24,057 nucleotides of DNA, taken from NCBI GenBank assembly GCA_016788685.1, contig JAEUSS010000165.1, positions 1-24,057 of the forward strand, read 5' to 3'. This DNA comes from Prolixibacteraceae bacterium (GTDB lineage Bacteria; Bacteroidota; Bacteroidia; Bacteroidales; Prolixibacteraceae). The translations under genes and the position numbers were made by a program. The notes beneath the pieces are model-generated. The model searched no databases. It was not told the origin of the DNA and worked only from the letters and a program-made list of their open reading frames with translations. Below, one piece after another: positions 13,800 through 24,057 of the stretch. The number at the start of each line of letters is the position of its first letter. Within the stretch, counting starts at the first letter, position 1.

Positions 13800-16271
13800 T
13801 TACTTTTTTAATTTGAAAACATAACCCAGATATCCGGCAATGGCCAAAAGTAACAAGATCGAACTGGCCAGCGAAACTTTATTTCCAATAAAATACGATT
13901 CAGGTTCAAATTTAAATTCAATCTGGTGTTTTCCCTCCGGAATAACCATGGCCCGCAACACATAATTAGCCTGAATATGGTCGGTTGGCTTACCATCAAC
14001 AAAACTCTTCCATCCTTTCGGATAATAAATTTCGGAGAAAACAGCCAGCTGCGGCCCTCCGCCTGCAACTGCTTCATATTTCAGATAATTGGGTTGGTAT
14101 TCCGTCAGTTTGATTTCGCCTTCGCCCGAACCGCTTTTATAGTTGCCCAGGACTGGCTCAAAACGTTGGTTTACAATAGCAGTCTCTTTCGGGTCGAAAT
14201 TGTTCAGTGAAGTTACCTCTTCATCGGCACTGTTAACCAGCTTAACATTTTTTACCAGCCAGGCATTGCCTAAAGCGTAAGGATTAGGCAGCGGAGCACT
14301 GTTCGGATCATAAATGTAATATTTGGTATTGAGCATGTTGATCACCGGCAAGGTTTTCATTAACGAATCAATCGATTCGGGCTTTTTAAATCCGGCGACC
14401 AGCTCCGACATTTCAGGAGTTATTCCGTACATAGCCAGCTCGTTATAACGCTTCATCTTTGCTCCGTGGTAACCTCCCACCGATTTATGAAAGTAAGAGG
14501 TCCGGGCATCTGCAAAGGGATTATTCAGGTTTAATACCCGGTAATACAAATCTTTGTCTTTCTTTATTTCTTTATCAACAACAGCTTCCTGGAACGGAGC
14601 TGCCACTTCTTTTTTCGAGCTGAAATGCCCGTCGTTAAAGTACTTTTTATTGACCGGCCACATATCGCCCAAAACCAGAACCACCCACAATACAATTGCA
14701 TATTGAGCCTTAATTTTATTATTCCAGTATGCCCATAAGCCGGCAGCAGCCAGAGCGACAAACACGAAAGTGCGAAAAGCATCGGCTCTTAAAGCTGTTT
14801 TTCTATCAGCGATCAGCGCATCAATCAATTGTTGCGGCCACCCCATTTTCAGATACTGGGCATCGGTGCTTCCGGAGAAACTACCGGCCAGACCAGGTAA
14901 AACAGCAAAGATCAGCGCAAGGCCTCCGGTAATTCCGAAAGCATATTTCAGACCTTTCAGGAACTCCGCTGAACTGATTTTTCGCCCGTAGACTTCCTTA
15001 ATGGCAAGTACTCCCAGCAAAGCCATCGAAAACTGCTGAATGACAATGATATTCTTAACATCCCTGAATTTGTTGTATCCGGGAAAATAATCGAGCATAA
15101 GATTGGTAAGCATGGAGAAGTTTTTGCCGAGCGACAACAGCAACGACACTACAAAAACAGCGACCAGCCACCATTTGTCTTTCCCTTTCACCAGAAACAA
15201 GCCGAGCACAAAAAGGAAACACAGCACAGCCCCAAAATAAAACGGCGCACCCGAAATGGGTTGGCTTCCCCAATACATCGGCATACCCCCCTCTACAATT
15301 TTTTTTGCGCCCTGAGCGCCCTGAGCTTCCACCAAAAACTGATAGGTTTCAGACTTGGTACTCAAAGGTTCGCTCATTCCGCCGCCTTTGAAACGCGGAA
15401 TGAAAGCCGTCATAGCTTCACCCAGGTCGTAGCTGTAATCCAGAATGTAATCCTGGTCCAATCCGCTAGTTTTATTTTCGCCGTTCAGCGTTAGCTCCGA
15501 CTGCCCGCGCATGGAATATTTCCCGTATTCGTAGGTCGTGTATAAACGCGAGAAGTTGGTGCCAACAGCGAACAGAACGGCGACCAGCAAGAAAACCGCA
15601 GTTTTGGCAAAGTCGGGCAAAGTTTTTTCTTTAACCGCATAGATAAAATAAGTAATGCCCAATATCAAAACCAGAATGGCAGCATAATAGGTCATCTGCA
15701 GGTGATTGGCGCTTAGCATCCAGGTCAGCCCCAGCGCCGCAATCAGGCTTCCGCCGATCTTGTTTTTTCTGAAAGCAATCATTATCCCGGCAACAACCAG
15801 TGAGATGTATGTCAGTGCATGCGCTTTAGTCAAATGCCCGGTGACCATCACAACAAACGTGAAGGTCATCATCCCGTAGGCCAGACTGGCAGCAAAGGCT
15901 GCCCATACACTAATGCCGAGCGAGATACAAAGGATAAAAAAGAAGGTTAAGCTGAATATTAAAATGATTACCGGCGGCGAAACGGAGGTAATCGATTTCT
16001 GAATCTTCGAGAAGATCTCTCCGGAATACAAAGTAGAAGTCAGGTAGGCCGGCATCCCCGAAAACATGTTGTTCGACCAGAGCGCCTCTTTTCCGGTAGC
16101 CTCGCGGTAATCCACAATTTCTTTAGCCATCCCTTTAAACTGCATCCCGTCTGAGCTTTGCAGCTTTTTACCTTCCAGAACAGGCGAGAAATAGATAACG
16201 CTTATAACCATAAACAAGGCAACCACAAGGATATAAGGTCCCGATTTCTGAAGGAGTTTTTTTGTATCCAT
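13800..16271 (-). CDS. YfhO-family polytopic membrane protein, putative GT-C type glycosyltransferase
   Basis: An 823-residue membrane protein. TM1 lies at about 12-30, about a dozen more helices run to roughly residue 555, a soluble domain covers about 570-795, and a final helix precedes the lysine-rich end (FKLKK). The first extracytoplasmic loop has an acidic 'QSSDGMQFKGMAKE' segment (D41) and 'SNNMFSGMPAYL', features of YfhO-like proteins and of GT-C enzymes, which place an acidic catalytic residue there. The C-terminal 'YYPKGWKSFVDGKP' motif and the 'IPEGKHQIEFKFEP' end are typical of the Bacteroidota branch. YfhO homologues in Firmicutes act in lipid-carrier-dependent glycosylation of teichoic acids; a similar transfer from a polyprenyl-phosphate sugar is inferred here. 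It is the first gene of the ftsX operon and is divergent from the flippase gene, 80 bases away. Confidence 0.85.
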   Translation of the reverse strand: MDTKKLLQKSGPYILVVALFMVISVIYFSPVLEGKKLQSSDGMQFKGMAKEIVDYREATGKEALWSNNMFSGMPAYLTSTLYSGEIFSKIQKSITSVSPPVIILIFSLTFFFILCISLGISVWAAFAASLAYGMMTFTFVVMVTGHLTKAHALTYISLVVAGIMIAFRKNKIGGSLIAALGLTWMLSANHLQMTYYAAILVLILGITYFIYAVKEKTLPDFAKTAVFLLVAVLFAVGTNFSRLYTTYEYGKYSMRGQSELTLNGENKTSGLDQDYILDYSYDLGEAMTAFIPRFKGGGMSEPLSTKSETYQFLVEAQGAQGAKKIVEGGMPMYWGSQPISGAPFYFGAVLCFLFVLGLFLVKGKDKWWLVAVFVVSLLLSLGKNFSMLTNLMLDYFPGYNKFRDVKNIIVIQQFSMALLGVLAIKEVYGRKISSAEFLKGLKYAFGITGGLALIFAVLPGLAGSFSGSTDAQYLKMGWPQQLIDALIADRKTALRADAFRTFVFVALAAAGLWAYWNNKIKAQYAIVLWVVLVLGDMWPVNKKYFNDGHFSSKKEVAAPFQEAVVDKEIKKDKDLYYRVLNLNNPFADARTSYFHKSVGGYHGAKMKRYNELAMYGITPEMSELVAGFKKPESIDSLMKTLPVINMLNTKYYIYDPNSAPLPNPYALGNAWLVKNVKLVNSADEEVTSLNNFDPKETAIVNQRFEPVLGNYKSGSGEGEIKLTEYQPNYLKYEAVAGGGPQLAVFSEIYYPKGWKSFVDGKPTDHIQANYVLRAMVIPEGKHQIEFKFEPESYFIGNKVSLASSILLLLAIAGYLGYVFKLKK

Positions 16272-16300
16272 ATATTGAACAGGTGTAATTTTTAAATTCG

Positions 16301-16323
16301 TACTTTCGTGCGAAGCAAAAATA
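16301..16323. promoter_or_regulatory. Overlapping divergent promoter candidates, YfhO gene / flippase
   Basis: The 80-base divergent region holds TATTTTTG on the minus strand (complement of 16316-16323), an exact -7 match that would give a leader of about 40 bases for the YfhO gene. TACTTTCG on the plus strand (16301-16308) has one mismatch and would serve the flippase. The -33 regions are weak on both sides. The two elements are separated by only seven bases, so simultaneous use would interfere. Confidence 0.35.
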
Positions 16324-16351
16324 AACGTTTTTAAGTCAATAACTAGAATAA

Positions 16352-17839
16352 ATGGGCGTAATTAAAAGGCAAACAATCAGGGGGTCGGTGTATTCGTACC
16401 TGGGTGTAATCGTTGGTTTTTTCACCACGGCGCTGATTATGCCCAAACTGATGTCGCAGGAACAAATCGGGCTGATCAATGTGCTGGTTGCCGTTTCCGC
16501 GATCTACTCGCAGTTTTCCACCCTCGGATTTACCAACGTCACGGCCCGCCTGTTTTCTTATTTCAGGGATAAGGATAAAAACCACAATGGTTTTGTTTTT
16601 CTGGCGGTGATCGTCGGGATGATCGGTTTCATCATTTCGCTGGTGAGCTTCTTTCTGCTCAAACCCTACATCGTTGAAAGCAATATCGACAAGTCACCCC
16701 TGCTGATTCAATACATTTATTACCTGATCCCGCTGATTTTCTTCCGGATGTTTTTCCTGCTCCTGGATACCTACAACAAGATGTTGTTTGATGCCACCAC
16801 CGGCACTTTCCTCAGCGATCTGCTTTACCGCATCGGAAACTTGTTCCTGCTTGCCGCCTTTTTCTTTCAATGGATCAACTTTACCCAATACGTTTTCGGG
16901 TATGTTGTTATCCTGAGTTTCCCGGCCGTTTACCTGGCCGGCCTGCTCATCTGCCGGAAGCAATTTAACCTTCAGCCTCAGCTCGGTTTTATTCAGCCCC
17001 CCCTCCGGAAAGAAATGATTTCACTGGCTTCCTACGGAATTATCGGCGGACTGAGCAGCGTGGCGCTAACCAGCATCGACAAAATCATGCTCAACGAATT
17101 TTACAACCTGTCGCTTACCGGCGCCTATTCCATCAGCTTTTTCTTCGGGTCCATTATTCTGATCCCGAACCGCGCTTTGGGGAAGATTTCGTCAACCATC
17201 ATTGCCGATGCCTGGAAAGATAACGACCTGCCCAAAATCGACGACATCTATTACAAAAGCAGCATCAACCAGCTTTTTGCCGGAATGTTGCTGTTCGTCC
17301 TGCTGGTAACCAATCTGCATAATATTTTTAAAATCCTTCCTCCTGAATACAGCGGGGGCGAGTGGGTCATCACGCTCATTTCCTTTTCGAACCTGCTGGT
17401 AGCCTCAACCGGCGTAAGTGTCCAGATCATCAGTACCTCGCACAAATATAAAATACAGACTTATTCGCTGGGCATACTCATTTTGCTTACCGTTGCTTTT
17501 TACTGGCTCCTGATTCCACGCTGGGGAATGAACGGAGCGGCCATGGCTTCGTTGTTATCAATGGCTCTGGCTTCTGCGATGCGGGTTTTTTACCTTCAGT
17601 GGGAAATGAAACTCTTCCCATACCGGCACACACACTTAAAATGTGTCGCCATCGGGGCCCTTGCATTTCTAATCGGAAAGATCATCCCGGTTTTGCCGGT
17701 TCATTTTCTGATCGACCTGATCATCCGCTGTTCGGCCATCAGTGTGGTATTTATCGGCTTATGCTACGCTTTCCGGATTTCGGATGACCTGAACCTGATT
17801 GCTGACAAAATCCTGAAACTCCTGAAAATAATACGTTAG
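16352..17839 (+). CDS. Oligosaccharide flippase (MOP superfamily, Wzx-like)
   Basis: A 495-residue protein with 12-14 hydrophobic helices and few charged segments, typical of the polysaccharide transporter branch of the MOP exporters. The N-terminal 'KRQTIRGSVYSYLGVIVGFF' is the amphipathic start and first helix seen in these proteins. The conserved loop 'MLNEFYNLSLTGAYSISFFF' near residue 250 and 'GMNGAAMASLLSM' near residue 395 are also characteristic. It should move undecaprenyl-linked glycan units across the inner membrane. It is the first gene of the surface-glycan block and precedes a convergent amidohydrolase gene by only 43 bases. The start ATG gives MGVIKRQT, a usual N-terminus. Confidence 0.9.
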   Translation: MGVIKRQTIRGSVYSYLGVIVGFFTTALIMPKLMSQEQIGLINVLVAVSAIYSQFSTLGFTNVTARLFSYFRDKDKNHNGFVFLAVIVGMIGFIISLVSFFLLKPYIVESNIDKSPLLIQYIYYLIPLIFFRMFFLLLDTYNKMLFDATTGTFLSDLLYRIGNLFLLAAFFFQWINFTQYVFGYVVILSFPAVYLAGLLICRKQFNLQPQLGFIQPPLRKEMISLASYGIIGGLSSVALTSIDKIMLNEFYNLSLTGAYSISFFFGSIILIPNRALGKISSTIIADAWKDNDLPKIDDIYYKSSINQLFAGMLLFVLLVTNLHNIFKILPPEYSGGEWVITLISFSNLLVASTGVSVQIISTSHKYKIQTYSLGILILLTVAFYWLLIPRWGMNGAAMASLLSMALASAMRVFYLQWEMKLFPYRHTHLKCVAIGALAFLIGKIIPVLPVHFLIDLIIRCSAISVVFIGLCYAFRISDDLNLIADKILKLLKIIR

Positions 17840-17882
17840 CCAAACTAACAAGACTTTGGAGTTCAGAAAAAACGGTTCTTCT

Positions 17883-18842
17883 CTATTGGCTTTCATTCGA
17901 GTTTAGCCAAACAACCTTCTGCTCCGATTGATGCTGTTGCCCGATAATATCTCTGTACAGTTCGGGTCTTCTGGCCTGAATATAGCGATGCCCTCCTGCC
18001 TGTGTCAGTTTTTCCGGAGTAAGAATGGCTATTGAATAGCTGTCATCAAAGGTACGGCATTCGGCAATGACATCACCAAAAGGATCGACAATCATGGAAC
18101 ATCCGTTTTTCAACTGGTCATCGTCCATACCAACCGGGTTCGAAAAAACAACATAAACAGCATTATCATAAGCTCTTGCCGGCAACCATTTCATCAGCCA
18201 ACTTCGCCCTTTCAGCCCGTCAAACTCCTGCCGCAACGAGGTCGGGTCGGCTTCGCGATTTGTCCACAGTTTCGGGTCAACAAAACCGGCTCCCGGCCGG
18301 GTTGAAGGTGTACACATGGTAACATGGGGCATAAAAATAATGTCAGCTCCTAACAACTTGGTTGCCCTCACATTCTCTACAATGTTATTGTCATAGCAAA
18401 TTAGTATGCCACATTTCCAGCCCCAAAGATCAAAAACGCAATAACGGTCTCCTGCCGTTAAATGAGGATTAATAAAAGGATGTAATTTTCGGTACTTGGC
18501 TACCAGTCCGTTTTTATCAACACAAACATAGGCTTTGAACAACCGATCAGTTTCATCTTTTTCGAAAAGCCCTGCCAGTATAGCGATATTGTTTTCTTTT
18601 GCTATCTGTGTAAGCCTCTGAATACTGTCTCCTTCGGGAATAAACTCTGCCAGATCAAGCATCTGCTGTTTGGAAAGGTGTCTCGCAAAAGTATAGCCAG
18701 TAATTGAACATTCGTGAAAAGCAATCACATTTGCCCCTTCTCCGGATGCCTTTTGCGAAAGTTTTTCAATAACACCCAGGTTGTAGTTTTTGTCACCACT
18801 TTTATTTTCAAATTGTGCCGTTGAAATTTTAAGCTTATCCAT
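17883..18842 (-). CDS. Carbon-nitrogen hydrolase (nitrilase superfamily)
   Basis: A 319-residue soluble amidohydrolase. The Glu-Lys-Cys triad is complete: E44 in 'AFHECSITGY', K119 in 'YRKLHPF' and C149 in 'GILICYDNNIVENVR'. The class cleaves non-peptide C-N bonds of amides, N-carbamoyl compounds or nitriles. The block around residues 178-215 ('MCTPSTRPGAG', 'LWTNREADPTSL') is longer than in the short N-carbamoylputrescine amidase type, so the substrate is open. The gene has its own leader: a TATTTTTG -7 candidate lies on the complement of 18911-18918. It is divergent from the nonulosonate set with 200 bases between and convergent with the flippase, so a functional link to the glycan genes is not shown. 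Its C-terminal 20 residues are rich in Gln and polar residues and may be disordered. Confidence 0.88.
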   Translation of the reverse strand: MDKLKISTAQFENKSGDKNYNLGVIEKLSQKASGEGANVIAFHECSITGYTFARHLSKQQMLDLAEFIPEGDSIQRLTQIAKENNIAILAGLFEKDETDRLFKAYVCVDKNGLVAKYRKLHPFINPHLTAGDRYCVFDLWGWKCGILICYDNNIVENVRATKLLGADIIFMPHVTMCTPSTRPGAGFVDPKLWTNREADPTSLRQEFDGLKGRSWLMKWLPARAYDNAVYVVFSNPVGMDDDQLKNGCSMIVDPFGDVIAECRTFDDSYSIAILTPEKLTQAGGHRYIQARRPELYRDIIGQQHQSEQKVVWLNSNESQ

Positions 18843-18963
18843 AATGTATTATTAACGAATGTGAATGATTGACCAGCCCCCCTGACTTTATATAAAAAAG
18901 CAATGTAACACAAAAATAGAACAAAATGATTGTAATTTAGCACCTGCGAAACGATCATAAACC

Positions 18964-18982
18964 TGCCGGAAAAACTCCGGCA
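18964..18982. promoter_or_regulatory. Perfect 7-bp hairpin in the divergent region before the nonulosonate genes
   Basis: TGCCGGA-AAAAC-TCCGGCA is a perfect inverted repeat just upstream of the -33 element proposed for the cytidylyltransferase gene. It is not followed by a T-run on either strand, so an operator is more likely than a terminator. It is the only strong dyad in the 200-base divergent region. Confidence 0.4.
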
Positions 18983-18985
18983 ATG

Positions 18986-19014
18986 TTGCGCCAGTTACTA
19001 AATCTGTACTTTTA
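18986..19014 (+). promoter_or_regulatory. Candidate promoter for the cytidylyltransferase-NeuB-HAD genes
   Basis: TTG at 18986-18988 and TACTTTTA at 19007-19014 are spaced by 18 bases and fit the Bacteroidota pattern with one mismatch in the -7 element. Transcription would begin about 20 bases before the ATG at 19043. Confidence 0.4.
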
Positions 19015-19042
19015 CCCTTATTAAAGGAACAACAAATTCATC

Positions 19043-19795
19043 ATGTCGCACTTAGGTATTATCCTTCAGGCCCGGACCGGCTCTACCCGAATGCCCGAAA
19101 AGGTCATCCTTCCCTTTTTTCAGGAGCAGTCGATTTTAGATTTGCTGCTTGAGAAGGTAAAAATGATCAATGTTCCGGTGGTTCTGGCAACGACCACCAA
19201 TCCTTCGGACGACCGCATCTGCCAACTGGCCGCCAACCACGGGGTCCCGGTTTTCAGGGGCTCGGAAAACGATGTGCTCGACCGGTTTATCCAGGCAGCC
19301 CGGCAAAATAGCTTCGACAAAATTATCCGTGTTTGTGCCGACAACCCGTTTCTGGACGTCGCCGGAATGAAGACCTTAGTTGCTGAATTTGAGCAGTCTG
19401 ACGCCGATTATCTGAGTTTTCAACTGGCCGGAAATAAACCCTCAATCCTCACCCACTTCGGATTCTGGACAGAAGCCGTTCGGCTGGACGCGCTGGAAAA
19501 AGCACAACAACTGACCCGCGAAAAGCTGTACCACGAACATGTAACCAATTTCATATACGGCAATCCCGCATTGTTCCGTGTTCTGTTCATCCCTGCCAGC
19601 CCGGAGGTGTATTCGCGTACCGACATCCGGATGACCCTGGATACTCCGGAAGATTTTGAAATTCAGCAGCGGATTTTTGCAGCAATCAGCAAGGAAAATC
19701 CTAATTTTGCCATCCCTGAAATCGTTTGCTGGCTCGACCGGCATCCGGAAATACTGGAACAGATGAAACTCGAAATCCTGAAAAATCAGAAATAA
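19043..19795 (+). CDS. SpsF-like cytidylyltransferase family protein
   Basis: A 250-residue nucleotidyltransferase with a GT-A/Rossmann core, of the COG1861 (SpsF) type. The nucleotide-binding signature 'QARTGSTRMPEK' is at residues 9-20. The metal-binding aspartate is in 'RVCADNPFLD' (D100, with D105 downstream), and 'TLDTPEDFE' near residue 198 closes the active site. Such enzymes transfer CMP from CTP to acidic keto-sugars; in Bacillus subtilis spsF lies beside spsE, a NeuB homologue. Here the NeuB gene follows after 9 bases, so CMP activation of its product is the natural reading. It replaces the NeuA-type CMP-sialate synthetase that is more usual in sialic acid clusters. No fused domain is present. 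The ATG is preceded by an A-rich leader. Confidence 0.86.
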   Translation: MSHLGIILQARTGSTRMPEKVILPFFQEQSILDLLLEKVKMINVPVVLATTTNPSDDRICQLAANHGVPVFRGSENDVLDRFIQAARQNSFDKIIRVCADNPFLDVAGMKTLVAEFEQSDADYLSFQLAGNKPSILTHFGFWTEAVRLDALEKAQQLTREKLYHEHVTNFIYGNPALFRVLFIPASPEVYSRTDIRMTLDTPEDFEIQQRIFAAISKENPNFAIPEIVCWLDRHPEILEQMKLEILKNQK

Positions 19796-19804
19796 ATTCA
19801 CACG

Positions 19805-20851
19805 ATGGCAAAATCGACTTATATCATTGGCGAAATCGGACAAAACCACAACGGCGAAGTTGAAATTGCCAAAAAGCTGATCGACGTCGTCTCCGAACCA
19901 GTCATTGATCACCTCTTCGGGCAAAAACTGATGCCGATGAACGCTGTGAAAATGACACGCCGTGATCTGAACGAAGAACTCTCGGCCTCAGAAATGGTTC
20001 GCCCGTACGAAAATGCCAACTCCTTCGGAAAAACCTACGGCGAACACCGGGCTTTTCTCGAACTGGACGACGAACAGCATCTGGAAGTTTACCGGTACGC
20101 CAAATCAAAAGGGCTCGATGTTGTTGAAACCCTGTGTGCGAAAGGTTGCCTTTCGATGCTGCGCCTTTTCACACCCGACCGCCTGAAAGTGGCCTCGCGC
20201 GATTTGACCAACTTACCGCTGCTGGAAGTTATGGCCGAAACCCGGATTCCGATCATTCTTTCAACTGGACTGACAGGAAAAAAAGAACTGGACGATGCGC
20301 TGGAAATCATCAGTAAATACCATTCTGACATCAGCATCCTACACTGCCTGTCACAATATCCTTCCGAGTACCAAAACATTAACCTGCTGAGCATTCAATT
20401 CCTGAAAGAGCATTACCCGCAGTATACGATCGGCTACTCCGATCATTCCATCGGGATTCTGATGCCAGCCGTTGCCGTCGGGATGGGTGCCGAGATCATC
20501 GAAAAACACATCACCCTCGACCGAAACATGAAAGGCACCGACCACCGCGGATCGCTTGAACCGGAAGGAATCTGGCGAATGGTACGCGATATTCGCAACA
20601 CTGAATATGCCATTGGAGAAAAGGCCATTTTTGTAAACGAGAAAGTACAGGCTACCCGCATAAAGCTGGAACGTTCTGTCGCTTCTTCTCGTACCATCAG
20701 CGCTGGAGAAATTCTCACCGAGAATGACCTGCACATGCTCAGCCCGGGTGATGGTTATAAATGGGCCGAACGCGGCCAGATCATCGGGAAACGTGCTCTG
20801 GCAGACATCCCGGCCAATGAAGTCATTTATTCAGGAATGATTGAAAAATAA
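19805..20851 (+). CDS. NeuB-family nonulosonic acid synthase with SAF domain
   Basis: A 348-residue synthase: a NeuB TIM barrel (about 1-275) and a C-terminal SAF/antifreeze-like domain (about 289-348, 'RTISAGEILTENDLHMLSPG'). It condenses phosphoenolpyruvate with a hexose or hexosamine. E10 in 'GEIGQNHNG', the metal ligands H214 ('YSDHS') and H235 ('EKHITLDR'), and R290 at the entry of the SAF domain are conserved. Several loops differ from sialate synthases: an insertion of about ten residues after helix 1 ('EPVIDHLFGQKL'), 'AVKMTRRDL' instead of the usual VKFQ strand, 'VVETLCAKG' instead of the STPF motif, and 'VASRDLTN' instead of the GSGE/D block. The substrate is therefore probably not ManNAc; a phosphorylated sugar would fit the adjacent phosphatase. 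Spacing to both neighbours indicates one operon. Confidence 0.88.
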   Translation: MAKSTYIIGEIGQNHNGEVEIAKKLIDVVSEPVIDHLFGQKLMPMNAVKMTRRDLNEELSASEMVRPYENANSFGKTYGEHRAFLELDDEQHLEVYRYAKSKGLDVVETLCAKGCLSMLRLFTPDRLKVASRDLTNLPLLEVMAETRIPIILSTGLTGKKELDDALEIISKYHSDISILHCLSQYPSEYQNINLLSIQFLKEHYPQYTIGYSDHSIGILMPAVAVGMGAEIIEKHITLDRNMKGTDHRGSLEPEGIWRMVRDIRNTEYAIGEKAIFVNEKVQATRIKLERSVASSRTISAGEILTENDLHMLSPGDGYKWAERGQIIGKRALADIPANEVIYSGMIEK

Positions 20852-23213
<2,362 letters not shown>

Positions 23214-23225
23214 GTTTTTCAAATT

Positions 23226-24057
23226 TTAAGCCTCCAGAATCTGTGCGACCCTACCGGTCAGCTGTTTCCGGGAATATTGCATGGCCGATTCGCGCCCCGA
23301 AGATGGTGATGGATGAGTTAGCTGATCCTGAATAAACCGGAGCATCCCTTCCGAATCCGGGTAATCGAACAAGCTGCCGCATTGTGTTTCGCCGATAATT
23401 ACAGACAAATCGCCGCCAATTGGTCCAATGGCCAGGACAGGCTTTCCGGAGGCGAGGTACTCGAAAAACTTACCGGGCAAAATTCCCAGGTTGTTTTTCA
23501 CCTTTGGGATGACCAGCAGCAGCAAATCCGACCGCAGCAAGTATTCGATCGATTTTTCGTGATCGACATAACCAACGAATTCACAGTCGACCCCTGTATC
23601 TCTGAATTTCTGCTCCACCGGCAAAGGCACTTTTCCCACAAACCGGATCAAAAGTTTCGGCTTCAATTCAGCGTTGATTCGCTTCAGGGCAAGCAAAAAG
23701 CTATCTACATCATAGGTTTCAGAAATGGTTCCGGTATAAGTAATAATTTTTCGGCTTTCGGCGGGCACTTCTTTTATCCTGAAGTCTTCGTCATCAAAAC
23801 CATTCGGGATGACAATCGTTTTGCTGGCAATGGCTAATCTCGACTTTTCGGCAAAGATACGCTTGATATCTGCGCTGACGGTGATCAGCACATCGGCATT
23901 CTCAACCATTTTACGCTCATAATGCCGGTCGATTTTGCGTGCCAGCGCCGTATGATTAAATTGGCTGTAATAATAAATATCAGTCCAGGGGTCGCGCAAA
24001 TCAGCAATCCAGCGGATTTTTAGTTTTTGTTTCAGTTTCAGCCCGATAAGCTGGGTC
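23226..24057 (-). CDS. GT4-type glycosyltransferase (5' end outside the window)
   Basis: The C-terminal 277 residues of a group-1 (GT4-like, GT-B fold) glycosyltransferase. The frame stays open to the right edge: codons before the TTG at 23999 read 'KIRWIADLRDPW', the usual end of the N-terminal domain of these enzymes, so the TTG is not a start. Downstream features are 'ADVLITVSADIKRIF', 'VIPNGFDDEDF', 'ITYTGTISETYDVD' (linker into the C-terminal Rossmann domain) and 'ILPGKFFEYLASGKPVLAIG', which carries the E of the family's EX7E-type donor site. It would transfer a nucleotide-activated sugar to a lipid-linked or surface glycan; donor unknown. It is 12 bases upstream of the HP-motif transferase in the same operon. 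Confidence 0.88.
   Translation of the reverse strand, partial: TQLIGLKLKQKLKIRWIADLRDPWTDIYYYSQFNHTALARKIDRHYERKMVENADVLITVSADIKRIFAEKSRLAIASKTIVIPNGFDDEDFRIKEVPAESRKIITYTGTISETYDVDSFLLALKRINAELKPKLLIRFVGKVPLPVEQKFRDTGVDCEFVGYVDHEKSIEYLLRSDLLLLVIPKVKNNLGILPGKFFEYLASGKPVLAIGPIGGDLSVIIGETQCGSLFDYPDSEGMLRFIQDQLTHPSPSSGRESAMQYSRKQLTGRVAQILEA

Noticed and set aside
17840..17882. Bidirectional terminator between flippase and nitrilase genes
   Set aside because: Only 5-bp stems (GTTAG/CTAAC, CCAAA/TTTGG) without a proper T-run could be drawn.
19442..19924. 160-codon minus-strand frame across the cytidylyltransferase-NeuB junction
   Set aside because: Antisense to two well-supported genes; no recognisable protein.
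23382..23837. 151-codon plus-strand frame opposite the GT4 gene
   Set aside because: Antisense to the conserved C-terminal domain of the glycosyltransferase.

Overview
This window looks like a chromosomal segment from a Bacteroidota bacterium, probably Bacteroidales/Marinilabiliales (the Prolixibacteraceae would fit; the family level is a guess). The basis is a DUF3098 membrane protein next to ftsX, the truB-queA pair, a DUF3788 protein, a bacterial deoxyhypusine-synthase-like gene, several TAnnTTTG-type promoter candidates and the lack of strong Shine-Dalgarno sites. I saw no tRNA, rRNA, CRISPR array, insertion sequence, integrase or phage gene.

Left part (1-4800): the end of a pyridoxamine-5'-phosphate-oxidase-like flavoprotein, an extended-SDR NAD-dependent epimerase/dehydratase, a deoxyhypusine synthase homologue that keeps the catalytic lysine and has a clear terminator, and on the minus strand a soluble histidine kinase with three PAS domains and no response regulator beside it. 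A gene-free stretch of about 520 bases follows.

Middle part (5320-10333): an anaerobic radical pair, namely a glycyl radical enzyme that closely resembles trans-4-hydroxy-L-proline dehydratase (HypD) and its radical-SAM activase. A REP-like double hairpin lies between them. Next come a PiT-family anion transporter with an unusual first repeat and a convergent DUF3788 gene.

Housekeeping part (10391-16271, all minus strand): one transcription unit reads YfhO-family membrane protein, ftsX, DUF3098 and a terminator. A second, with its own promoter, reads truB, queA and a terminator. The uppP gene that I remember lying between DUF3098 and truB in many relatives is absent here.

Right part (16352-24057): surface-glycan genes. 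They are a MOP-superfamily flippase, a nitrilase-superfamily amidohydrolase, then a compact plus-strand set of SpsF-like cytidylyltransferase, NeuB-family synthase and KdsC-like HAD phosphatase. That set would make, dephosphorylate and CMP-activate a nonulosonic (sialic-acid-like) or related ulosonic acid. Two minus-strand glycosyltransferase genes converge on it: a GT-B protein with a K-x-H-P motif that could use a cytidine-linked donor, and a GT4-type enzyme cut by the window edge. Together with the flippase and the YfhO protein they suggest a lipid-linked surface polysaccharide decorated with an acidic keto-sugar. The nonulosonate set and its candidate transferase, and the hydroxyproline dehydratase pair with its intergenic repeat, are the parts most worth following up.
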